Assembly (NCBI RefSeq): GCF_040276085.1
Contig: NZ_JBELOK010000003.1
Span: 62,001 to 126,000, forward strand
Length of the DNA: 64,000 bases
Direction of reading: 5' to 3'
Source: Castellaniella sp040276085
GTDB lineage: Bacteria; Pseudomonadota; Gammaproteobacteria; Burkholderiales; Burkholderiaceae_B
In this document: positions 7,816 through 16,066 of the stretch, one piece after another
How the letters are laid out: each line of letters begins with the position of its first letter
Position numbering within the stretch: the stretch's first letter is position 1
Notes under the pieces: generated by a model
The model's input: only the letters and a program-made list of their open reading frames with translations
Told to the model about the DNA's origin: nothing
The model's database searches: none
Made by a program: the position numbers and the translations under genes

Positions 7816-10062
7816 TCAAAAGGTGGCCCTTACCCCCAACCAAACCCCATGCTGCCACATCCCCGCCCCACTTTGCCCGGTATACGCCAAATTAACCGTG
7901 GCTCTTTGGGAGATCGGCGCTTGCACACCCAGATCCAGTTGCCAGGCATGGCGGGCAAGTGGCAGGCCGCTGGCTTGGCGCAGCACATCGGGCTCGGCCC
8001 GATAGGCCTGGGGGCTGCTTACGGTGGTGTCACCCCACAGGGTACGCAGGCTTGCTTGCGCAAACATCTGTGCATCGCCATAAGGCCCCGGCCACAGGCG
8101 CTGGGCGCGCAGGCCCAGTTGGCCAAGGGTGCGCGATACGGTGGTGGCGGGCAGCTGCGTGGCAGCCAGGCCGCCGGTCTCGGTGTAGGCATCCCGGTTT
8201 AGGTGCAGCCACACCAGGCGCCCCCAGGGGGCTATTTCCCAATCGCCCAGCGCCCAGCCTTGGCTGGGGCGCAGTTGCAGCCAAAGCTGGCTTAGGCGGG
8301 CACGGGCGCGGCTGTGCAAAGCAGCCTCGCCCCAGGGCAGCGGGCGCGTCAGTTGTGCCCGATGGGCAGACTGCGCTGCACCGGCACTTAGCACGATATC
8401 CCGCAGATGGGCTTCGGCCGCCAAACCAAAATGGGCCGACTCATCATGCACATCGTATTGTTGTGCAGATGGGGATAGTGGCATGGCGCCGTTTAGGGTG
8501 TGCCGGCGGGTGCTTTGGATACCGGCAAAAGCGGCCAGATAGAGGCGGGGCACTGCGCGCTTGGCCGCAAGGCCAGTGGCACCCGGCGCATCGGCCCCTG
8601 CCCCCAGCGCCCGGCTGATGCCAAGCTGCAGGCCCTGGGTGTCGCGGTCATCCCCTGGCAGGCCGTGCTGGCTGTGGCGCTGGGTATTGGCGGCCCAGGT
8701 TTGCACCCAGCCCTGGCCGCTGCCGGTGTGCTGCAGGGCGGATTCTCGCGCAAAGCGGCTGTCTTCCAGCAAGGCGCTGCGCCAGCTGGCGTCGGCCGTG
8801 TTCAGGCCACGGTCGTTGTATCTCAGGCCCAGGGTAACGGTGGTGGCGCTGTATGCCAGGACAGGATCCAGATAGGGCAAGGTGCTGGCCACATGGCTAA
8901 AGCGCCCAAGGCCGGTGCTTAGGCCCACGGGGGTGGTGGCGGATGGGTCTCCTAGCTTGAGCAAGGTGGTGTCCAGGCCGCCATCGGCCTGCACGATTGT
9001 CCAGCGCTGGCTGGGGGCCCATTGCCCAGGCGTGGGGCTTACCTGCAGGCTGCCGGCCAGGCGCGCGGTGCCAAAAGACCACAGCTTATCGGCCTGGCCC
9101 TGGGCATCGATGCGGATGCGGGTTTGGGCGCTATCGGCCAGCAGCAGCTGGCTGTTAAACAGCAGGGTGCCGGTTTGCGTGGCGGTGCCGGGCTGCAACT
9201 GGCCTGCCACCCGGGCCACATCCATCAGGCCAATGCCCGAGAGCACGGTGCCTGGCAATACGTTGATATCGCCAAACCAGAACTGGCCCAGAGGGGCGGT
9301 GCCATCCCCCACCTGCAGGCCGCCTTCTTGCAGGGTAAAGGTTTGGCCAAAGGCATAGCTGGTGCTCAGCAAACGCAAGGTACCGGCACCGGTTTTGCGC
9401 AGGGGGGCCATGGCGGTGATCAGCCCACGCCAGCTGGCCACGCCGCCGGGTACATCAAAGATGGCCTCGGGGCCGCTGGGGGCCAGAGGCGGCACGCCCC
9501 AGGCGGCAGGCACGGTTGCCACCGCGGCGGCCACGGCGGCAAAGGGCTGCACCTGCAGGCTTTGGTCGGCCAATAGGCCATCGCCCAGTTGCAGGCGTGT
9601 GCCGGGGGCCATGTTCAGGGTGTTTTGGGCATACCCCAGCGATTGCCCATCGGCCAGGCCCAGGCTGCCTTCGGCCAGCAAGAGGCTGCCTTGCCAGGCA
9701 TTGGCCCCGGATAGCTGCAAGTGGCCTTGCCCCAGTTTGATCAAGGCGGTGGGTGCGTAAGGCGGCGACGGGCTGGTGGGGTCCAGGCACTGCCCGGCCT
9801 GGCTGCTGGTACTGCCAGCGGGGCAGATAGGGCCTTGCAGCTGCAGGGTAAGGCCCGGCGCTACGCTAAAGCCGCTGGTGGCCTGCAGGATTTGTTTGCG
9901 GGCGGTGGCCAGGCTTGTGCCGGGCGTGTAGAGATCACCAGACAAAATAAAAGGCACCGGGGACGAATCCCACGGTGCCTCGGGTGGCGCCGCCAGCGCG
10001 GCGGGGGGCGGTAAACCTAAACAAGCACACAACACAGCAGTTTGTCGGATGGACATCGACAT
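7816..10062 (-). CDS. Autotransporter (type Va secretion) with PATR-type passenger
   Basis: The 748-residue protein has an N-terminal signal peptide ending near AALAAPPE (residues 1-26). A passenger of about 400 residues contains two autotransporter-associated beta-strand repeats (LGQGHLQLSGANAWQGSLLL and KTGAGTLRLLSTSYAFGQTF). A C-terminal translocator barrel of about 290 residues ends in an aromatic residue (GVRATF), as required for BAM recognition. The passenger should form a beta-helix on the cell surface; no protease triad or RGD is seen, so its function is unknown. ATG 10062 is preceded by AGGAG at good spacing. Length is modest for the family. The gene lies between the EPS regulator and hicB; I see no operon partner. 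Confidence 0.85.
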   Translation of the reverse strand: MSMSIRQTAVLCACLGLPPPAALAAPPEAPWDSSPVPFILSGDLYTPGTSLATARKQILQATSGFSVAPGLTLQLQGPICPAGSTSSQAGQCLDPTSPSPPYAPTALIKLGQGHLQLSGANAWQGSLLLAEGSLGLADGQSLGYAQNTLNMAPGTRLQLGDGLLADQSLQVQPFAAVAAAVATVPAAWGVPPLAPSGPEAIFDVPGGVASWRGLITAMAPLRKTGAGTLRLLSTSYAFGQTFTLQEGGLQVGDGTAPLGQFWFGDINVLPGTVLSGIGLMDVARVAGQLQPGTATQTGTLLFNSQLLLADSAQTRIRIDAQGQADKLWSFGTARLAGSLQVSPTPGQWAPSQRWTIVQADGGLDTTLLKLGDPSATTPVGLSTGLGRFSHVASTLPYLDPVLAYSATTVTLGLRYNDRGLNTADASWRSALLEDSRFARESALQHTGSGQGWVQTWAANTQRHSQHGLPGDDRDTQGLQLGISRALGAGADAPGATGLAAKRAVPRLYLAAFAGIQSTRRHTLNGAMPLSPSAQQYDVHDESAHFGLAAEAHLRDIVLSAGAAQSAHRAQLTRPLPWGEAALHSRARARLSQLWLQLRPSQGWALGDWEIAPWGRLVWLHLNRDAYTETGGLAATQLPATTVSRTLGQLGLRAQRLWPGPYGDAQMFAQASLRTLWGDTTVSSPQAYRAEPDVLRQASGLPLARHAWQLDLGVQAPISQRATVNLAYTGQSGAGMWQHGVWLGVRATF

Positions 10063-10316
10063 GTTCTGTCTCCTGTAGTTTTATCTGGTCACATTTGACC
10101 TATGTGCTTTTTACAGGAGCTGCGCTTAATTTGTAACTGTCAGGAATGGCAGATTTGGGGGATTTTTTTGCCTGGCAATTAGTTGATTTTTAAAGCAATT
10201 TATTGAAAATTTGATTTTTGTTTGATTGACGTTCGCCTGGGTGATACGTGATGACGCATGCTCAAACCGGCAAAGGACAGCAGCCTGTGACGGTAACGCC
10301 TGATGAGTTTTAATCG

Positions 10317-10658
10317 TTAACCGCTGGCGCGCATTTCGTTTTTTAGTGCCTGGATGATCAGTTCGTTCAGGGCAACGCCTCGGCGGCGGGCTTCGTAGGC
10401 GGCTTTTTGATGCAGATCGCGGCCCACCCGCACATTGAAACTGCCCTTGAAAGGATGCTCTGGCGGCACTTGGCGTGCTGCACAAGATTGCAAATAATGA
10501 TCTATGGCGTCCCGAAACGCCTGCTGGATTTCTTTGATAGAGGTGCCTTCAAACAGAATCAGGTCGTTGATGAACTCGACCTTGCCGCACAGGCAGTTGT
10601 CCTCAACACTGAACTCGACAGTGCCCAGGTATCCTTTGTATTCCAGGACATTACTCAT
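10317..10658 (-). CDS. hicB: HicB-family antitoxin, apparently orphan
   Basis: The 113-residue protein has the N-terminal HicB partial-RNase-H-like fold (MSNVLEYKGYLGTVEFSVED, LILFEGTSIKEIQQAFRDAI) and a C-terminal ribbon-helix-helix DNA-binding segment (SFNVRVGRDLHQKAAYEA, RRGVALNELIIQAL). ATG 10658 is chosen because GGGGG stands 7 bases upstream; ATG 10670 would add four residues. The usual HicA toxin gene (about 60 codons, normally just upstream) is absent from both flanks: 10671-10827 and 10063-10316 hold no such frame. A perfect 27-bp palindrome upstream is the likely operator. It may act as a free-standing repressor or a remnant antitoxin. Confidence 0.8.
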   Translation of the reverse strand: MSNVLEYKGYLGTVEFSVEDNCLCGKVEFINDLILFEGTSIKEIQQAFRDAIDHYLQSCAARQVPPEHPFKGSFNVRVGRDLHQKAAYEARRRGVALNELIIQALKNEMRASG

Positions 10659-10706
10659 AGAAACCCCCATTCTTTCAGCCTATGAATCTTGCCTCAGTTT
10701 TTTAGT

Positions 10707-10733
10707 ATTAGCAACTAATGTTTAGTTGCTAAT
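10707..10733. promoter_or_regulatory. Perfect palindrome, probable HicB operator
   Basis: ATTAGCAACTAA (10707-10718) and TTAGTTGCTAAT (10722-10733) are perfect reverse complements around TGT. It lies 49 bp before the chosen hicB start in otherwise high-GC surroundings. RHH-type HicB proteins repress their own promoter through such palindromes, so autoregulation is the simplest reading. Confidence 0.65.
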
Positions 10734-10827
10734 GCCATGCACTCGAATATGAGCTCGAGAATGAGGCACTACTTTGGAGGCAGCGTCCAAACCGGTACAG
10801 ACGATGTTCTACGGATAGGCGGTTTTA

Positions 10828-11334
10828 TCACAGGGGCATAATCTGCCCCAGCCCGACTTGCACGGTTTGGGGCCGGCCCAGGATGGTAAGCAGCAAGGTG
10901 ACACGGTCTTTGGATACCGCCTGCACCAGGGCCTGCAGGCCCGCCAGGGGAGAATCCTGGATCTGCACAGGCATGCCGGGTTTAAAGGGGCTTACCTGGC
11001 CATCGTTGGCTGTTTCGCGCAGGGCCTCGGCCTGGCGGATGGCCTGCACGGCGGTATCGGCCAGGGTGGCGGGCTGGGTGCCAAACATCACCAGGCGGCT
11101 GATGCCCACGGTAGAGCGCACCACGGATAAGGATTGCGTGGCGCGCGTGGGGCGCAAAAACAGATAGCGGGGAAACATGGGCTCGTGGGTGGTCAGCGCA
11201 TCACCCCGCCGCTTTTTAAACACTTTGAACAGCGGCAGGTACACCTCGAAATCCTGGCGCAGCAGTTGCTGGCAGGCGGTGGATTCTTGACGCGGTTTAG
11301 TGTGGGCCACGTACCAGGGGCCGGATTGCGCCAT
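10828..11334 (-). CDS. rfaH: RfaH/NusG-paralogue transcription antiterminator
   Basis: The 168-residue protein opens with GPWYVAHTKPRQESTACQQL and continues with FEVYLPLFKVFKKRRGD, then EPMFPRYLFLRPT and VRSTVGISRLVMFGTQPA, the RfaH version of the NusG N-terminal domain that binds the polymerase clamp. It ends with a KOW-like C-terminal domain (PFKPGMPVQIQDSPLAGLQA). Its length fits the family (about 160-170). RfaH loads at ops sites and suppresses Rho- and pause-dependent termination in long surface-polysaccharide operons. An exact ops site stands ahead of the EPS unit at 7702-7713. ATG 11334 lies 3 bases after the stop of the short upstream frame (TGAGATATG), suggesting coupling with that frame. 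Confidence 0.88.
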   Translation of the reverse strand: MAQSGPWYVAHTKPRQESTACQQLLRQDFEVYLPLFKVFKKRRGDALTTHEPMFPRYLFLRPTRATQSLSVVRSTVGISRLVMFGTQPATLADTAVQAIRQAEALRETANDGQVSPFKPGMPVQIQDSPLAGLQALVQAVSKDRVTLLLTILGRPQTVQVGLGQIMPL

Positions 11335-11337
11335 ATC

Positions 11338-11532
11338 TCAGGCTTCCCCAAGCTGACAAGGTGGGCTTTCGCGCAAGCCATTTGGCTTTGATGTCAGCAC
11401 TGCCGTTACAGCATCCTCAGCATCAAGGCTGGCCGCCAGGATCAACACATATTTTGGCATGAATGCACCCGTTTCAGGATGCCGATAGTAGTGAGCATCC
11501 CGCCATAGGGTGTTGGCCTGAAAACGCGGCAC
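11338..11532 (-). CDS. Short protein downstream of PanA, probably C-terminally truncated toxin partner
   Basis: The 64-residue frame begins 3 bases after the panA stop and reads WRDAHYYRHPETGAFMPKYV, LILAASLDAEDAVTAVLTSK, PNGLRESPPCQLGEA, then stops just before rfaH. From memory, proteins encoded next to Panacea-domain antitoxins with this H-Y..P.TG..PKY...L.LTSK.NG opening usually run past 100 residues, so the C-terminal half seems lost. No function is established for it. Panacea antitoxins pair with many unrelated toxins, and this would be such a partner, likely inactive if truncated. Confidence 0.5.
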   Translation of the reverse strand: MPRFQANTLWRDAHYYRHPETGAFMPKYVLILAASLDAEDAVTAVLTSKPNGLRESPPCQLGEA

Positions 11533-11535
11533 GGA

Positions 11536-12108
11536 TCAGCCGACTTGGAGATCGGGATGACGAGCTGCCTGGAACATGGCTTGCTCTCGTGCAATGTCCA
11601 AAATGGCCGGCTTATTGGGATCATCATCCGGGATCCCTAATTCGTAGGGGATGAGATCACGATCGCCCGCGCCACCACGCCACACCCGATCCCACGCGCC
11701 ATTTTGAGTATGCGTAACATCGATCATGGGAGGAGACTGCGTATCGTGGTATTGGTCGACAAGGCGCTGCATGATGCGCAACTGACGTGGGGAAAAATCC
11801 TGATCATCAAACGCGACACCATTGCGCGGTTTTACGGTTTGGCGCACATAATCAATGACGATTTCTGGAACAATCTCGATCACAGCGCTTAAATCGGCTT
11901 CCAGTTGCTCCCATTCTTCCATGAGATCGACAGGAACTGGGCCGAATTTCCAGGCTTGATAGGCATAGCCGGTTACGCTCTTGCCTGTTTGCCGGAAATG
12001 CTCGAAATCGAGCAGATACAGCAGTTTGAAGAGTTTGATTTTTCCGCAATACTGAGTGTTCTGAGCAAAGAACACGATTGCGTTGAGTAGGCGTCGTCTG
12101 TGGATCAT
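11536..12108 (-). CDS. panA: Panacea-domain (SocA-like, DUF4065) antitoxin
   Basis: The 190-residue protein opens RRLLNAIVFFAQNTQYCGKI, KLFKLLYLLDFEHFRQTGKS, VTGYAYQAWKFGPVPVDLME. This is the K-L.KLLY..DF..F...G...TG..Y....GPVP signature of the Panacea/SocA family (PanA in hyperpromiscuous PanAT toxin-antitoxin systems, also GepA-like phage proteins). The domain covers roughly residues 5-150, followed by a variable tail. PanA proteins neutralise structurally unrelated toxins. It is the first gene of a leftward trio panA, short ORF, rfaH with gaps of 3 bp each. A role in TA or phage defence is inferred from family, not shown here. Confidence 0.75.
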   Translation of the reverse strand: MIHRRRLLNAIVFFAQNTQYCGKIKLFKLLYLLDFEHFRQTGKSVTGYAYQAWKFGPVPVDLMEEWEQLEADLSAVIEIVPEIVIDYVRQTVKPRNGVAFDDQDFSPRQLRIMQRLVDQYHDTQSPPMIDVTHTQNGAWDRVWRGGAGDRDLIPYELGIPDDDPNKPAILDIAREQAMFQAARHPDLQVG

Positions 12109-12212
12109 CTAAAGGGCCTCTCTGTGCAGAAACCAGAGATACACATTATCGCATCTGCTCTCGAAAGGCACCACCCTGAGCACGACATTACGTGGGCAAT
12201 TTAATCACATCC

Positions 12213-12244
12213 AAAAAACCACCGCCGATGCTTCAGGCGATGGT
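12213..12244 (-). terminator. Rho-independent terminator after the purine permease
   Basis: Read on the minus strand, ACCATCGCC (12244-12236) pairs with GGCGGTGGT (12226-12218) with one G-T style mismatch across a nine-base loop, and is followed immediately by six U (12218-12213). It lies about 65 bp beyond the permease stop, in the right orientation. Confidence 0.65.
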
Positions 12245-12306
12245 TTCCAATAAACGATTAGCCGGAACTCGTCTCTTTTTTAGAGAGGCAGAGCCCGGCT
12301 GCCAGA

Positions 12307-13791
12307 TCACGCTTCGGCGTGCTTGGCGGCTTCTACCGCGCCTTGGGTGTCGTGCGGGGCGCCGTTAAAGAACAGGTTAAGCAGCACGGCCGACAAAGAG
12401 GTAAGCAAGATGCCGGATTCGATCAGCGGGTGGATGGCCTTGGGCATCCATTGCATGAAGTGCGGGGCCACCATGGGGATCATGCCCATGCCGATGGCAA
12501 TGGCGACGATGATGGCGTTGTGGCGGTTGTCTTTGAAATCCACGCCGCTAAGGATGCGGATGCCGGTGGCGGTAACCATGCCAAACATCACGATGCCGGC
12601 GCCGCCCAGCACCACGGTGGGCAAGGATTCTACCAAGGCGGCCAGCTTGGGCAGCAGGCCCAGAATCAGCAGGATGACCCCGCTGGCCACGCACACAAAG
12701 CGGCTGCGCACGCCGGTTACGGCCACCAGGCCTACGTTTTGCGAGAAGCTGGAATACGGAAACGTATTGAAGATGCCGCCAATCAGGGTGCCCAGGCCAT
12801 CGGTGCGCAGACCACGGGCCAGGTCTTTTTGGCTGATCTTCTTGCCGGTCATGTCCGACAAGGCCAAAAACATCCCCGTGGATTCGATCAGGATGACGAT
12901 CATCACGAGAGTCATGGTGAGGATCATCCAGAAATCAAACTTGGGCATGCCAAAATGAAACGGCAGCACCACATCCACCCAGGCGGCCTTGGCCACTTTG
13001 TCGAAGTTCATGATGCCCATGCTGGTGGCCACGATGGCGCCCACCACAATGCCCAGCAACACGGCGATATTGCCTAAAAAGCCCTTGCTGAACTTGGCAA
13101 TCAGCAGGATGGACACCAGCACGATGGCGGCGATGCCCACACCGGTAAGGTTGGCATACCGGGGGTTGGGCACGGTGGGCATAATCGATAAGCCCTGGGG
13201 CACGGCCGCCAGGGGTGAACCCGGCGCCGAGGCCGCTACCTGTGCGCTTTTAAGCCACTCGACATAGCTGGGGTCTACCGTTGACGGCGCGGTGGGGCCA
13301 AAGGGGTTGCCAAAGATCCAGTTGATGCCCACGCGCATCAGGGTGATACCGATGATGGCAATGATGGTGCCGGTAACCACGGGCGGGAAAAACCTTAGCA
13401 GCCGGCTGATCCACGGGGCGATGATGATGGTGATGATCCCCGCCGCGATGATGGTGCCAAATAATAGCTGGGCGCCTTCGTGCCCGGGGTTGGTGGTGGC
13501 GATGTGGATCATCGGGCCCACGGGTGCAAAGCTGACGCCCATGATCACGGGCAGCTTGATGCCAAACCACTGCGTGACCCCCAGCGATTGGATGATCGTG
13601 GCCAGGCCGCAGGCAAAGAGGTCGGCGGCAATCAGCAGCGAGACCTCGTGGGCATCCAGGTTAAGCGCGCGGCCGATGATCAGTGGCACGGCCACGGCGC
13701 CCGCATACATCACCAGCACGTGTTGCAAACCCAGCGCAGTGAGTTTGCCCATGGGCAACATCTCATCTACTGGGGCGACGGCATTGTTCAT
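12307..13791 (-). CDS. NCS2 purine permease (xanthine/uric acid:cation symporter)
   Basis: The 494-residue inner-membrane protein has the nucleobase-cation-symporter-2 fold, with about 14 hydrophobic segments. Diagnostic blocks are LGLQHVLVMYAGAVAVPLII near the start, LPVIMGVSFAPVGPMI, the ESTGMFLALSDMTGKKIS loop and NTFPYSSFSQNVGLVAVTGV. The FSQNVGL motif belongs to the xanthine/urate branch rather than uracil permeases. ATG 13791 is preceded by GGAG seven bases away and is preferred over ATG 13821. It is transcribed alone; a terminator follows. No purine-catabolic enzymes are nearby, so the exact substrate is open. Confidence 0.88.
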   Translation of the reverse strand: MNNAVAPVDEMLPMGKLTALGLQHVLVMYAGAVAVPLIIGRALNLDAHEVSLLIAADLFACGLATIIQSLGVTQWFGIKLPVIMGVSFAPVGPMIHIATTNPGHEGAQLLFGTIIAAGIITIIIAPWISRLLRFFPPVVTGTIIAIIGITLMRVGINWIFGNPFGPTAPSTVDPSYVEWLKSAQVAASAPGSPLAAVPQGLSIMPTVPNPRYANLTGVGIAAIVLVSILLIAKFSKGFLGNIAVLLGIVVGAIVATSMGIMNFDKVAKAAWVDVVLPFHFGMPKFDFWMILTMTLVMIVILIESTGMFLALSDMTGKKISQKDLARGLRTDGLGTLIGGIFNTFPYSSFSQNVGLVAVTGVRSRFVCVASGVILLILGLLPKLAALVESLPTVVLGGAGIVMFGMVTATGIRILSGVDFKDNRHNAIIVAIAIGMGMIPMVAPHFMQWMPKAIHPLIESGILLTSLSAVLLNLFFNGAPHDTQGAVEAAKHAEA

Positions 13792-14223
13792 GGTTGTCTC
13801 CAGAATAGTTCTGTGTGGCAATGTACAGAAGCATGCAGGCCAGGGCTATAGGAAATCTCCCATAAGGGTTTTGTTGCTTCACGCATAATTCCGGGATAAC
13901 CCTTGAAGGAGAGGGGTGCCGGGGCGGCTGATCAGGGTAAACACGGGGCTGCCGACGCCAAGGAACACCGAAGTAAATGGCGGTTCCCGGTAGGTCAATT
14001 GCATCCCGTTTGGGGATCGCTAATTGCACCGCTGAGTGTTAAGGTACTCGTAGTTTTTTATTGTCCTGATGACATCAACGAACCAACGCTTTGGATATCC
14101 ATGAAGCAGATACGGCTCGGCGTTACGATGTATTTTAAAAAACTTTATATAAATATATGGATATCATCGACCCAAGGCTATGAAGACGCGAAGTGCCCAA
14201 AAATTCATGGTTGAGGTGAGGGA
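13792..14223. other. 432-bp divergent intergenic region
   Basis: This region separates the leftward permease from the rightward sce7726 operon. Its left third is high-GC and presumably holds the permease promoter. The right part (about 14020-14215) is AT-rich like the island that follows. It contains a TTTTAAAAAACTTTATATAA stretch near 14130-14150 that could hold the operon promoter, and GAGGTGAGGGA serves as Shine-Dalgarno for sce7726. I recognise no RNA gene, riboswitch or complete small ORF here. Confidence 0.4.
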
Positions 14224-15114
14224 ATGAAGACTCACAGCTCAGCACAGCTTTCTGCTTTGACTCAACTATTCTCCGCCGCCGTTTTTCGTGAAATGGCAAA
14301 GAAAGGCCAATCTGGCTTGTTTCGTCGGCTGCTAGGACAGACTGATTTGATCAAGCACGCCGACCAATGTATGACCGTTGGTGATACTTTCGACTCTGCG
14401 TTCGATATTTTGAAAATTGCTGGGCACCGCGATGAATACGTCTACCGAACAGCAATTACCCATAAAATTTTGATGGGAACACACTCGCTTCGCACTGCCT
14501 CGATGCTCAACGAGTTTCGCGTTGGCAGATGCAAAGCTGATCTTGTCATCTTGAATGGTACTGCGACCGTCTACGAGATTAAATCGGAGCGAGATTCACT
14601 TGCACGGCTCTTTAACCAAATCGAAAACTACAAACGAGTTTTCGCCACGGTGAATGTGGTCGCGAGTGAAGGCCACATTGAAGGCATACTGGGGGCAATC
14701 CCGGATGACGTGGGAGTGATGTACCTCTCCAAGCGCTACAGAATTACATCAGTACGCCAAGCAGTCGATTGTCCGGCACGGATTTGTCCGGTGACTGTAT
14801 TCGAGTCGCTGCGAATGGATGAGGGCATCAGAATCTTGCAAGCAATGGGAGTAGCAGTACCGGAGGTTCCAAATACACAGAAGCACACCGTGATGCGTGA
14901 CCTCTTCGCCAATCTAGACCCAACTATTCTGCATGCGGAGATGGTTCGGACACTCAAGCGGACACGCAACCTTGCACCGCTCCGCGGATTTCTTGATTGT
15001 CTGCCTAGATCCTTGCAGGCTGCGGCATTGTCAATATCAGTGCATCGTTCTGAACGATCTAGACTAATTGACGCCATATCTACTCCGTTGCATGTGGCCA
15101 TAACTTGGGGCTAA
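14224..15114 (+). CDS. sce7726 family protein, PD-(D/E)XK nuclease-like
   Basis: The 296-residue protein matches the uncharacterised sce7726 family. Residues about 95-125 read LNEFRVGRCKADLVILNG then VYEIKSERDSLARLFNQIEN, an N-terminal acidic residue, then D (KADLVIL) and ExK (YEIKSE) on consecutive strands. This is the pattern of a PD-(D/E)XK nuclease core with the metal-binding residues retained. It is the first gene of a three-gene operon; sce7725 starts 7 bp after its stop. Codon use and GC (about half, by eye) are lower than in the flanking permease and dnaE2. Nuclease activity, target and biological role are inference; the family has no established function that I know of. Confidence 0.8.
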   Translation: MKTHSSAQLSALTQLFSAAVFREMAKKGQSGLFRRLLGQTDLIKHADQCMTVGDTFDSAFDILKIAGHRDEYVYRTAITHKILMGTHSLRTASMLNEFRVGRCKADLVILNGTATVYEIKSERDSLARLFNQIENYKRVFATVNVVASEGHIEGILGAIPDDVGVMYLSKRYRITSVRQAVDCPARICPVTVFESLRMDEGIRILQAMGVAVPEVPNTQKHTVMRDLFANLDPTILHAEMVRTLKRTRNLAPLRGFLDCLPRSLQAAALSISVHRSERSRLIDAISTPLHVAITWG

Positions 15115-15121
15115 CCGACGT

Positions 15122-16057
15122 ATGTACTATCCTTATTTCCGAGGAAAACAGTTCGAGCTCATCACGATCCGTGAGATGGCGGAGTTGCTCGCCAAAAATA
15201 ATTTTGTACCTGTGATTGAGCCAGTACGCGAGTCGCTTGGCGGGCTTAAAAAAGCATTGAAGACAGTATGCGATGCTGGTGGAAGCGCAATTGTTATCGT
15301 GAACCCTTATCACGGTGATCATCAGGAAAACGGAGCAAGTATTACAGGCCTCCTGCAGGAAAATTTTAAGGGCGATGACAATATTTCTGCCGGCATCCTG
15401 CTACGTAGTGATATGACAGCCGATGAAGTCGTGACATGCTATCACCAGCATGTGGATCATCACGCTGTTCTAATCCACTCAGGCTTCACTGATCAGAAGG
15501 CATTGGCGGCAAAGTTGAAAGACGGCATGTCCGGCCTCACCAACATTTTCATCGAAGATCATGCCAAGCTGCTTTATCGGAAGCACTTTGATCAAAGCAC
15601 GCGCATCCTCGTACGCGACGGATTCAAGCGGCTGCGTAATGCCGACTATCCTCCGATGGAGGAATTTTCCGATCTCCACGTTACCTATGGCGACCTCGGC
15701 ATGGCTGGTTTCGGGGATTTCCTGATTGTTGGCGATGCCTACAGCGAGAGCGGTGGCCCTGCCTATGCTGTCGCAATCCACCTAACCTTCATTGATCCTG
15801 ACAAAGATGATGTCATGTACATCTATCACTTTGTCTCAGACACGAGGGATACGCCAACTGACCCTGCCGGCAAGTTCGCACAGGCATTGGCGAAGTTGAT
15901 AGCTAAGCTGGATAGTGGAACCTCTCACATTCTTGAGACCGAAGCAATCAATGAGTTCCGGGGATTGCACGCTAAGGGCCATTTTCCTGGTCTTGGCTAC
16001 ATCAAAAAGCTCTCGATGAAACATCACATCGAGACGCTTGCTGCTTATCTCAACTGA
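15122..16057 (+). CDS. sce7725 family protein (beta-protein-like)
   Basis: The 311-residue protein opens MYYPYFRGKQFELITIREMA and continues FVPVIEPVRESLGGLKKAL, typical of the sce7725 family, which is almost always encoded beside sce7726. The family resembles the phage-associated beta-protein fold (PF14350). HSGFTDQKALA, IFIEDHAKLLYRKHFD and the late GHFPGLGYIKKL block are visible. There are no membrane spans or signal peptide, so it is cytoplasmic. Its role is unknown. Tight linkage (7 bp from sce7726, 9 bp to the RES gene) suggests the three products act together. Confidence 0.8.
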   Translation: MYYPYFRGKQFELITIREMAELLAKNNFVPVIEPVRESLGGLKKALKTVCDAGGSAIVIVNPYHGDHQENGASITGLLQENFKGDDNISAGILLRSDMTADEVVTCYHQHVDHHAVLIHSGFTDQKALAAKLKDGMSGLTNIFIEDHAKLLYRKHFDQSTRILVRDGFKRLRNADYPPMEEFSDLHVTYGDLGMAGFGDFLIVGDAYSESGGPAYAVAIHLTFIDPDKDDVMYIYHFVSDTRDTPTDPAGKFAQALAKLIAKLDSGTSHILETEAINEFRGLHAKGHFPGLGYIKKLSMKHHIETLAAYLN

Positions 16058-16066
16058 GATAGTCGC

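Noticed and set aside
12319..13077. His/Gly-rich frame antisense to the purine permease
   Set aside because: His and Gly richness is produced by complementing hydrophobic codons of the permease; no ribosome-binding site or family.
13792..14223. Purine-type riboswitch ahead of the permease
   Set aside because: No three-way-junction pattern or conserved purine-aptamer loops could be recognised on the minus strand.
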